Assembly: GCA_947627685.1 (NCBI GenBank)
Contig: CANQWZ010000039.1
Span: 1 to 11,757 of the forward strand
Direction: 5' to 3'
DNA length: 11,757 nucleotides
DNA from: an uncultured Bacilli bacterium
GTDB lineage: Bacteria > Bacillota_I > Bacilli_A > ML615J-28 > CAG-313
Part shown: piece by piece, positions 1-5,297 of the stretch
Numbering within the stretch: position 1 is the first letter of the stretch
Layout of the letters: each line of letters starts with the position of its first letter
The notes under the pieces: model-generated
The model's input: the letters and a program-made list of their open reading frames with translations, nothing else
Told to the model about the DNA's origin: nothing
Databases searched by the model: none
Translations under genes and position numbers: made by a program

Positions 1-913
1 TATGATCACTGGTGCTGCACAAATGGATGGTGCAATCTTAGTTATTGCTGCAACAGATGGACCTATGGCTCAAACTCGTGAACATATCTTACTTAGCCGT
101 CAAGTAGGTGTTCCTAAATTAATCGTATTCTTAAATAAATGTGATATGGTTGATGATGAAGAATTACTTGAACTTGTTGAAATGGAAGTTCGTGAATTAT
201 TAGATGAATATGGCTTCCCTGGTGATGAAACTCCTATCATTCGTGGTTCAGCTTTAAAAGCTCTTGAAGGTGATCCTGAAGCTCAAAAAGCAATTATGAA
301 ATTAATGGATACAGTTGATTCATATATTCCTGATCCAGTTCGTGAAACTGATAAACCATTCTTAATGCCAGTTGAAGATGTATTCTCTATCACTGGTCGT
401 GGTACTGTTGCAACAGGACGTGTTGAACGTGGTACTGTTAAAGTTGGTGATACAGTTGAAATCATTGGTATTAAAGATACTCGTTCAGCTGTTATTACTG
501 GTGTTGAAATGTTTAGAAAATTATTAGACCAAGCTGAAGCTGGTGACAATATCGGTGTTTTACTTCGTGGTATTGCTCGTGAAGAAGTTGTTCGTGGACA
601 AGTTCTTGCAAAACCTAAATCAGTTACACCTCACTCAGAATTTAAAGCTGAAGTTTATGTATTAACTAAAGAAGAAGGTGGCCGTCATACAGCATTCTTC
701 TCTAATTATCGTCCACAATTCTATTTCAGAACTACCGATGTAACAGGTGTTATTGAACTTCCTGAAGGTACTGAAATGGTTATGCCTGGTGACAACACAC
801 AAATGACAGTTAAATTAATTCACCCTATCGCAGTTGAAAAAGGTACTAAATTCTCAATTCGTGAAGGTGGAAGAACTGTAGGTGCTGGCTCAGTTTCTGA
901 ACTTGAAAACTAA
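1..913 (+). CDS. tuf: Elongation factor Tu, 5'-truncated by the window edge
   Basis: EF-Tu is the GTPase that carries aminoacyl-tRNA to the ribosomal A site. About 303 residues are present. The visible sequence begins just after the G3 region (MITGAAQMDGA follows the DCPGH motif in the family), so roughly the first 90 residues lie outside the window and the first Met here is internal. The G4 motif NKCD is at fragment residues 45-48 and the G5-type motif GSAL at 82-85. Domain 2 follows with PVEDVFSITGRGTVATGRVE, then domain 3 ending in GGRTVGAGSVSELEN, so the C-terminus is complete. Codon use is strongly biased (CGT for Arg, GGT for Gly), unlike the AGA-rich downstream genes and as expected for a very highly expressed gene. 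It ends with TAA at 911-913 and is followed by a terminator. Identification is certain. Confidence 0.98.
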   Translation, partial: MITGAAQMDGAILVIAATDGPMAQTREHILLSRQVGVPKLIVFLNKCDMVDDEELLELVEMEVRELLDEYGFPGDETPIIRGSALKALEGDPEAQKAIMKLMDTVDSYIPDPVRETDKPFLMPVEDVFSITGRGTVATGRVERGTVKVGDTVEIIGIKDTRSAVITGVEMFRKLLDQAEAGDNIGVLLRGIAREEVVRGQVLAKPKSVTPHSEFKAEVYVLTKEEGGRHTAFFSNYRPQFYFRTTDVTGVIELPEGTEMVMPGDNTQMTVKLIHPIAVEKGTKFSIREGGRTVGAGSVSELEN

Positions 914-931
914 TAATACATTTGTCCTTTT

Positions 932-970
932 AAAAAATAGTCCTAATAAAGGGACTATTTTTTGTTTTTT
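932..970 (+). terminator. Rho-independent terminator of tuf
   Basis: A perfect 12-bp inverted repeat (AAAAAATAGTCC at 932-943 and GGACTATTTTTT at 952-963) closes on a short A/T loop, with one extra T-G pair possible. It is followed by GTTTTTT. It lies 18 bases after the tuf stop, so it ends tuf transcription and separates it from the next operon. Confidence 0.93.
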
Positions 971-988
971 ATATAAATACCCTAAAAT

Positions 989-1017
989 TTGACAATTATT
1001 TCAAAAAGTGCTATAAT
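989..1017 (+). promoter_or_regulatory. Consensus sigma-A promoter for the MarR/PlsY-like/glycosyltransferase operon
   Basis: The -35 box TTGACA (989-994) and the -10 box TATAAT (1012-1017) both match consensus perfectly and are separated by the ideal 17 bases. Transcription would start near 1024. It sits directly after the tuf terminator and about 50 bases ahead of the MarR gene. The right end of the -10 box is part of a 23-bp palindrome, so this very strong promoter is probably repressed. Confidence 0.9.
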
Positions 1018-1037
1018 ATCTTCTACTAGAAGATATT
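1015..1037. promoter_or_regulatory. Perfect 23-bp palindrome, likely operator of the MarR regulator
   Basis: The 11-base arm AATATCTTCTA (1015-1025) is followed by one central C and the exact reverse complement TAGAAGATATT (1027-1037). The palindrome covers the end of the -10 box, the expected transcription start and the first transcribed bases, where a bound repressor would block RNA polymerase. MarR-family dimers bind palindromes of about this size and usually repress their own operon, and the next gene is a MarR protein. The operator role is inferred. An RNA hairpin at the 5' end of the transcript is an alternative. Confidence 0.78.
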
Positions 1038-1064
1038 ATTTTAAAAAAAGGATGGTGATTTGAA

Positions 1065-1499
1065 GTGACTCAAAATAATCCCCAAAAATTAGCAAAAGAA
1101 GAAATAACTGATAATTTAATTTTTAACTTTAAAAATAATCCCCTTACTGATTTTTTTAATTGTTGCAAAGGAGAAAATGGTATTTTAAAAACCCTTTTAC
1201 TTTACGAAAAATTAGAAAAAAGAACTTTAACACCTGGGGAAATTGGTAATATTCAAAACTTAACTAGTGGTAGAGTAGCAACAACCCTTAAAAGTTTGGA
1301 AAAAAAGTTTTATATCAAAAGAACTATAGATAATAATGATCATCGTAAAATAATCGTTAAATTAACAGAAAAGGGCCAAAAAGTAGCTGAAAAGATAATG
1401 GAAAAAATTAAAGCTACTGTGCAAAAATTAATTGAAAAATTAGGTGAACACGATACAAAAGAATATTTACGCATTTTAATGCGTTTAAATAGTAAGTAG
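1065..1499 (+). CDS. MarR-family winged-helix transcriptional regulator
   Basis: This is a 144-residue predicted dimeric DNA-binding repressor, a typical MarR length. The N-terminal helix (about 10-50) is followed by a winged helix. LTPGEIGNIQNLTSGRVATT (55-74) carries the helix-turn-helix with recognition helix, and IDNNDHRKIIVKLTEKG (88-104) is the beta wing with the family's conserved Asp/Arg signature (D92, R94). The C-terminal helices (105-144) would form the dimer interface. The GTG start is chosen because AAGGATGGTGA lies 6 bases upstream and no in-frame ATG precedes it. It is first in an operon with a PlsY-like acyltransferase 9 bases downstream and a glycolipid-type glycosyltransferase, behind a strong promoter with a palindromic operator. 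Position and partners recall FabT, a MarR protein that controls fatty-acid synthesis in streptococci, but the ligand here is unknown and the lipid role is inferred. Confidence 0.9.
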   Translation: MTQNNPQKLAKEEITDNLIFNFKNNPLTDFFNCCKGENGILKTLLLYEKLEKRTLTPGEIGNIQNLTSGRVATTLKSLEKKFYIKRTIDNNDHRKIIVKLTEKGQKVAEKIMEKIKATVQKLIEKLGEHDTKEYLRILMRLNSK

Positions 1500-1508
1500 G
1501 TTGATATA

Positions 1509-2135
1509 ATGCCAGAAAAAATATTATGTTACATAGCTTTAAGTATTTTGGGCTATTTATTAGGTAGTATTATGTTTAGCCCTTTAATCATGAAACATTT
1601 TAAAAAAATGGATATTACTAAAGTAAGTAGTGATCACAATCCTGGTGCTGCTAATGCTTTTATTTATGGCGGTATTACTTGTGGTATAGCATCTTTACTT
1701 TTGGATATGTTAAAAGGTTTTATACCGGTTTTCCTAGCCCAAAACTTTTTGGGTAGTAGAAATAATTTTTTTATCTTAGTAATGATTGCGCCAGTTATTG
1801 GCCACGCTTTTCCCCTTTATAAAGGCTTCCATCAAGGTGGTAAATGTATCGCTGTCAGTTTTGGTACTATGCTTGGCTTAATGCCATATTTTAGAATTGT
1901 AATTTTACTTGCTTTTTGGTATATCTTTTTTTCAACAATTATAATTATTTGTCCTCATAGTTTACGTAGTGTTGTTACTTATTTATGTTTTTGTGTTTCA
2001 ATTTTCTTTGTTACATCACTTATAACTATTATCATAAGTTGTCTTTTTACAAGTCTTATTGTTATTATTAAACATTTAAAATCATTAAAAGTTATGGAGA
2101 AAAAAGAAGTGCGTTTTGCCTTCATAAAAAGATAA
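1509..2135 (+). CDS. Divergent PlsY-family glycerol-3-phosphate acyltransferase-like membrane protein
   Basis: PlsY transfers an acyl group from acyl-phosphate to glycerol-3-phosphate, the first step of phospholipid synthesis, and is an integral membrane enzyme of about 200 residues. This protein has 208 residues, hydrophobic throughout with several membrane spans. Family landmarks are present in order: YLLGSIMFSPLI (16-27), DHNPGAANAF (42-51) in place of the usual SGNxGATN, LLLDMLKGFIPV (63-74), GHAFPLYKGF (98-107) and QGGKCIAVSFGT (109-120) in place of GGKGVAT. The changes SGN to DHNP, Thr to Ala in GATN, Gly to Cys after GGK and one extra residue before GGK mark a paralogous branch, so activity or substrate may differ from canonical PlsY. 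The Shine-Dalgarno-like AGTAGGTTGAT overlaps the MarR stop. The next gene starts one base after its stop, which points to translational coupling. Family membership is secure; exact reaction is not. Confidence 0.82.
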   Translation: MPEKILCYIALSILGYLLGSIMFSPLIMKHFKKMDITKVSSDHNPGAANAFIYGGITCGIASLLLDMLKGFIPVFLAQNFLGSRNNFFILVMIAPVIGHAFPLYKGFHQGGKCIAVSFGTMLGLMPYFRIVILLAFWYIFFSTIIIICPHSLRSVVTYLCFCVSIFFVTSLITIIISCLFTSLIVIIKHLKSLKVMEKKEVRFAFIKR

Positions 2136-2136
2136 T

Positions 2137-3255
2137 ATGAAATTTTTAATTTTGTCTTGCAAAACAGGTGGGGGCCATGATGCGGCAGCCCATGCTTTAG
2201 AATTACAACTACAATTAATGCATCATAGTGCTTATGTTTTTGACTATTTGACCCTGGCTGGAGAAAAAGTTTCTAAATGTGTAAGTAATGCTTATGTTAA
2301 TTTAGTAAAAACGATCCCAGGTGCCTTTGGTGAACTTTATAAACTTGGTATGTTTGTTAGTAAACATGCTAAAAAATCACCTGTTTATCAAGTAAATAAA
2401 AAAATGGCTAAATATCTTGAAAAATATTTAAGTGAAAATACTTATGATGCCATTTTAATGACACATTTATTTCCCGCTGAAACCCTAACTTATATGAAAA
2501 GTCAAGGCATTAAATTACCACCATGTATTGCGGTGGCAACTGACTATACTTGTATACCTTTTTGGGAAGAAACCTCTTGTGACTATTATATTATTCCCCA
2601 TCCATCTTTAGTAGATGAATTTGTAAAAAGAGGCGTACCTTTTGAAAAACTAAAACCCCTTGGTATTCCTTATAGCCCTAAAATTAAAGAAGACATTACG
2701 AAAGCTGATGCTAGATGTAAACTTAATTTACCTCAAGATGGTTTAATTGCCTTACTTATGGGTGGCAGTATGGGGGCTGGTAAAATGGTTAAATTAGTAA
2801 AAGCCTTTATTAAAAAACAAAAAAGTTTCCCTATCATGGTTGTTGCCATTTGTGGTAATAATAAAAGAGTAAACAAGAAAATAAAGCGTAAATGTCATAA
2901 CAATCCTAATTTTGTTATTTTAAAACAAACTAATGAGGTTTTTTTATACTTAAAAGCTTGTGATATTATTTATACAAAACCAGGTGGCCTAAGTTCTACT
3001 GAGGCAGCGGCAGCGCGCATACCGATTGTTCATACTTACCCTATACCTGGTTGTGAAACAATTAACCGTAAATTCTTTAATGAATTAGGAATGTCAGTTT
3101 CTGCTCCTAAAGCTTGCCAATTAGTTCAAATAGGGTTAGATTTATTAACCTCACCCCAAGCAATTAAAAAAATGCAAGAAGCACAAATTAAAAATGTTGA
3201 TAGCGAAACGACTAAGAAAATTGTTGACTTTGTAGTTAATGATATTTTAAGTTAA
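2137..3255 (+). CDS. MGDG synthase/UgtP-like glycosyltransferase (GT28), probable diacylglycerol glycosyltransferase
   Basis: The 372-residue protein has the two Rossmann halves of the MGDG-synthase/MurG superfamily. The N-terminal half opens with ILSCKTGGGHDAAAHAL (5-21), whose GGGH loop is typical of MGDG synthases and UgtP, and contains the acceptor-side segment ATDYTCIPFW (134-143). The C-terminal half has the glycine loop LLMGGSMGAGK (206-216) and the nucleotide-sugar motif TKPGGLSSTEAAA (280-292), followed by PIPGCETIN (302-310). Relatives move glucose or galactose from UDP-sugar to diacylglycerol at the inner membrane face, giving glycolipids and lipoteichoic-acid anchors. The acceptor here is inferred; MurG itself is less likely because of the GGGH start and the lipid-gene context. 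It starts one base after the PlsY-like stop with no clear ribosome-binding site of its own, so translation is probably coupled. Last gene of the operon. Confidence 0.86.
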   Translation: MKFLILSCKTGGGHDAAAHALELQLQLMHHSAYVFDYLTLAGEKVSKCVSNAYVNLVKTIPGAFGELYKLGMFVSKHAKKSPVYQVNKKMAKYLEKYLSENTYDAILMTHLFPAETLTYMKSQGIKLPPCIAVATDYTCIPFWEETSCDYYIIPHPSLVDEFVKRGVPFEKLKPLGIPYSPKIKEDITKADARCKLNLPQDGLIALLMGGSMGAGKMVKLVKAFIKKQKSFPIMVVAICGNNKRVNKKIKRKCHNNPNFVILKQTNEVFLYLKACDIIYTKPGGLSSTEAAAARIPIVHTYPIPGCETINRKFFNELGMSVSAPKACQLVQIGLDLLTSPQAIKKMQEAQIKNVDSETTKKIVDFVVNDILS

Positions 3256-3269
3256 TTTTTATAAACATG

Positions 3270-3297
3270 TTGATATTAGTTCATTATCAATTAAAAT
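3270..3297 (+). promoter_or_regulatory. Possible promoter for tatD and the lipoprotein protease
   Basis: TTGATA (3270-3275) and TAAAAT (3292-3297) are each one mismatch from consensus, with a 16-base spacer. A start near 3304 would lie some 30 bases before the chosen tatD ATG. The -35 box is also the left arm of a short inverted repeat (TTGATA ... TATCAA at 3285-3290). No terminator is visible between the glycosyltransferase stop and this point, so read-through from the upstream operon is also possible. Confidence 0.45.
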
Positions 3298-3334
3298 ATT
3301 TATGAACAATTTACAAGATAAGAGGAAAAAGATC

Positions 3335-4108
3335 ATGTTTATTGATACACATGTCCATCTTAATAGTCCTGAATTATCAGCTCATTTAGAAGAAGTTTTA
3401 CAAGATGCTCTAAGAAATAAAGTTACCAAAATGATTGTTGTAGGTTATGATTTAGAAACTTCTAAAAAAGCCGTTGTTTTAGCTCATAATTATGACTTTG
3501 TATATGCGGCAGTGGGTTTTCATCCAACGGAAATAAAAAATTATACTGATAAAGAATATCAAGAATTAGAACTTTTAGCTGCCGATCCAAAAGTTGTTGC
3601 CATAGGTGAGATAGGTTATGATTTTCACTGGGATACTACTACTAAAGAAGAACAAAAAAAAGCTTTTGTTAGGCAAATTCGTTTAGCTAAAAAACTAAAA
3701 TTACCAATTATTATTCATAGTAGAGATGCTCATCAAATAACTTATGATACCTTAGTAATAGAAGAAGCTAAAGAAGTAGGCGGTATTTTACATTCTTATA
3801 GTGGAAGCGTAGAGATGGCTAAAGAATACATAAAAATGAATTTCAATTTTGGTATCTCAGGTCCTGTTACTTATAAAAATGGTAAAAATATGAAAGATGT
3901 TGTAGCCAGTATTGATGTTAAATATTTAGTATCTGAAACAGATTCACCCTATCTTTCACCTCATCCTTATCGTGGTATGGAAAATGGTCCTAAAAATATT
4001 CCTTTAATTGTCAAAACTATGGCCGATATTAAAAATATATCCATAGAAGAAATGGCACAAAATATTTTAAATAATGTAAAAAGAATTTTAGGAGAACGCT
4101 ATGAATAA
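3335..4108 (+). CDS. tatD: TatD-family metal-dependent deoxyribonuclease
   Basis: TatD proteins are amidohydrolase-fold TIM-barrel nucleases using two metal ions. All ligands are visible: H6 and H8 in FIDTHVHLN, E92 in GEIGYDFHW, H128 in IIIHSRDAH, H153 in GILHSYSG and D203 in SETDSPYL. The closing segment SPHPYRGMENGPKNIP (208-223) is typical. The ATG at 3335 is chosen, giving 257 residues, because AGAGGA lies 8 bases upstream and family members begin directly with M-[FL]-[IV]-D-[TS]-H. An in-frame ATG at 3302 would add 11 polar residues with no ribosome-binding site. The last codons overlap the next gene by 8 bases. The usual Bacillus neighbours (metG, rnmV, ksgA) are absent. Probable roles are DNA repair or turnover, or D-aminoacyl-tRNA-type hydrolysis; the substrate cannot be read from sequence. 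Confidence 0.95.
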   Translation: MFIDTHVHLNSPELSAHLEEVLQDALRNKVTKMIVVGYDLETSKKAVVLAHNYDFVYAAVGFHPTEIKNYTDKEYQELELLAADPKVVAIGEIGYDFHWDTTTKEEQKKAFVRQIRLAKKLKLPIIIHSRDAHQITYDTLVIEEAKEVGGILHSYSGSVEMAKEYIKMNFNFGISGPVTYKNGKNMKDVVASIDVKYLVSETDSPYLSPHPYRGMENGPKNIPLIVKTMADIKNISIEEMAQNILNNVKRILGERYE

Positions 4109-4922
4109 AAAAATAATAAAAATAAGTATGATGCTCTTTTTGATGATGGGATTAACTTTGGTATCTAGTTGTAGTTTACAAAAATTAATTGAAAATAAAA
4201 TTACCAATACCATCGAAAATAAATATATTGAATACACACAAAATATTACCATTGAAGATCTAGAACAGGCATTAACTGTTGCATCCGAAATAGCTCAAGC
4301 ATCTAACATAGCTATTAAATGCACTAGAAATAATCCCTTGCTTGCAACTACTTATTTAGGTAGTGCAGTCATTTTAAAAAGAACGGCTAGTCTTAATGAT
4401 ACTTATGATTACCTTGCCATCACAAATCGTCATGTGATTGGATCATTAACAAATGCTACCATAAAGGTTTATCTAGGTAACAATATCTATATTGATGCAA
4501 GCCTATTAACATATGATGTAAATTATGACTTAGCGCTAATTAGCTTTAATACTGGTATAATGCTAGAAGTTGCAACACCTGTTGATGAAACGCCTATTGT
4601 TGGTCAATTTGCGATTGCTGTTGGTTCACCATATGATATTGAAGAATATTATAATACCGTAACCATTGGTAACATTAGTGCCGTAAATCGTAACTACATG
4701 ATGGAGGATGCTTATGGTAGGAGTGTATTAAATACTTTTATCCAACATGATGCCTTAATTAATTCCGGTAATAGTGGTGGTGGATTATATGATATTTATG
4801 GCCGACTTTTAGGTATAAATACTTGGAAATTAGTAGGTGATGATGATGAAATAGTTGGTATCAATTTTGCGATACCGGTTAGTATTGTTTTTAGTACTTT
4901 TAGTACTTATTTAAATGCCTAA
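4101..4922 (+). CDS. HtrA-like trypsin-fold serine protease, lipoprotein, no PDZ domain
   Basis: This 273-residue protein is predicted to be exported and lipid-anchored. A basic start and hydrophobic stretch (MNKKIIKISMMLFLMMGLTL) lead into the lipobox VSSC with C24 as the lipidation site. After a helical linker (25-65) comes a chymotrypsin-fold domain with the triad H111 (ITNRHVIG), D143 (NYDLAL) and S225 in SGNSGGGLYD, plus a preceding substrate-pocket segment AIAVGSPYDIEE. The C-terminal INFAIPVSIV matches the end of the protease domain in DegP/HtrA proteins, but the chain stops about 13 residues later, so the usual PDZ domain is absent. The start overlaps the end of tatD and is served by AGGAG at 4090-4094, showing coupling. 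A role in extracytoplasmic protein quality control is inferred from the family. Confidence 0.9.
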   Translation: MNKKIIKISMMLFLMMGLTLVSSCSLQKLIENKITNTIENKYIEYTQNITIEDLEQALTVASEIAQASNIAIKCTRNNPLLATTYLGSAVILKRTASLNDTYDYLAITNRHVIGSLTNATIKVYLGNNIYIDASLLTYDVNYDLALISFNTGIMLEVATPVDETPIVGQFAIAVGSPYDIEEYYNTVTIGNISAVNRNYMMEDAYGRSVLNTFIQHDALINSGNSGGGLYDIYGRLLGINTWKLVGDDDEIVGINFAIPVSIVFSTFSTYLNA

Positions 4923-4952
4923 AAAACTAGTGTTATTATTCACTAGTTTTTT
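4921..4952. terminator. Symmetrical rho-independent terminator after the protease gene
   Basis: A perfect 12-bp stem (AAAAAACTAGTG at 4921-4932, CACTAGTTTTTT at 4941-4952) with an 8-base loop begins inside the protease stop codon. The A-tract/T-tract symmetry makes it functional on both strands, so it could also stop leftward transcription from the penicillin-binding protein gene. Confidence 0.92.
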
Positions 4953-4977
4953 AGATTATGTGAAAATGTTCAGGGTT

Positions 4978-5032
4978 TAAATAACCTATGAATAAGTTCA
5001 GGGTGTCCCTGAAGGAATTCATAGGTTATTTA
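4978..5032. repeat. Long imperfect palindrome (26-base arms, 3-base loop)
   Basis: Positions 4978-5003 pair with 5007-5032 at 23 of 26 positions; only a 3-base block (AAG opposite GGA) fails to pair, and the loop is TGT. Each arm contains one TIR-like copy of the IS motif, in opposite orientations, so the palindrome looks like two element ends meeting head to head. In RNA or single-stranded DNA it would form a stable cruciform or hairpin. No T-tract follows it, so a terminator role is not supported. Confidence 0.85.
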
Positions 5033-5041
5033 GTTGAGCCT

Positions 5042-5217
5042 AAACTTATTCAAGACCTTAGGTACAATAAAATACGGCTTTCCAACGAACCCATTAAGGT
5101 ACTAATTCTAAAATAAAAACTATCTTTAAAGGTGTTGAGAATTATAAAAAATTTAATAGATTTAGAAATAGAATTATCCATTCATCAAATAAAGATGTTC
5201 CCATAAAAATAGATTAA
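5042..5217 (+). pseudogene. C-terminal fragment of an ISL3-family transposase, frameshifted
   Basis: Reading 5042-5095 gives ...RYNKIRLSNEPI, and reading 5098-5214 in another frame gives GTNSKIKTIFKGVENYKKFN followed by RFRNRIIHSSNK, ending in TAA at 5215-5217. Joined, these match the C-terminal end of the ISL3-type DDE transposase, whose conserved pattern is SNGxIEGxNNKIKxIKR...GYxxFxxFRxRI. The expected IEGTN is broken by an apparent single-base loss near 5096, and the Gly of SNG is changed to Glu. No catalytic residues remain. I recognise it from the conserved pattern only; a protein search would settle the family. Confidence 0.72.
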
Positions 5218-5236
5218 ATTATATATTTTATATGTT

Positions 5237-5264
5237 AAATAGCTCGCCTAATGGCGAGCTATTT
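5237..5264. terminator. GC-rich hairpin with terminator character
   Basis: A perfect 12-bp stem (AAATAGCTCGCC at 5237-5248, GGCGAGCTATTT at 5253-5264) closes on the tetraloop TAAT and is followed on the + strand by TT. On the - strand it lies about 32 bases past the stop of the penicillin-binding protein gene but is followed only by ATTTAAC. It may be the terminator of the lost transposase gene or of the penicillin-binding protein gene, or of both. Confidence 0.7.
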
Positions 5265-5266
5265 TT

Positions 5267-5297
5267 GACCCTGAACTTATTCACAGGGTCGTTTTTT
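5267..5297 (+). terminator. Terminator-like hairpin formed around the right IS end
   Basis: GACCCTG (5267-5273) and CAGGGTC (5284-5290) pair perfectly over a 10-base loop and are followed by GTTTTTT (5291-5297), a good intrinsic terminator for rightward transcription. The left arm and loop are the right TIR of the IS relic. The T-tract runs into the stop codon of the opposite-strand gene, so it would shield that gene from antisense read-through. Confidence 0.7.

Larger units (their letters stand above)
4961..5290. mobile_element. Decayed ISL3-like insertion sequence remnant
   Basis: This stretch fills the intergenic space between the two convergent genes. A 16-base motif TGAATAAGTTCAGGGT at 4989-5004 recurs as an exact reverse complement at 5268-5283, consistent with terminal inverted repeats about 295 bases apart, outer edge to outer edge. 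A 14/16 direct copy lies at 4961-4976 and a 12/15 inverted copy at 5007-5021, so more than one end is preserved. Between the ends lies only the C-terminal part of a transposase, with a frameshift. The full element (about 1.3-1.5 kb in ISL3 members) has therefore lost most of its interior and cannot encode a transposase. No convincing 8-bp target duplication flanks any pair of ends. ISL3 assignment rests on the transposase fragment; the boundaries are approximate. Confidence 0.72.

Noticed and set aside
283..549. 88-residue open frame on the - strand inside tuf
   Set aside because: It is the antisense shadow of a strongly conserved, codon-biased gene and has no ribosome-binding site or recognisable product.
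3302..3334. Upstream ATG extending TatD by 11 residues
   Set aside because: No Shine-Dalgarno precedes it, the added residues are unlike the family start, and the ATG at 3335 has AGAGGA in the right place.
4961..5290. IS200/IS605-type element, suggested by hairpins at both ends
   Set aside because: The protein fragment (GTNSKIK...RFRNRII) matches the ISL3 transposase tail rather than TnpA Y1 or TnpB, and the end repeats are inverted copies of one another.
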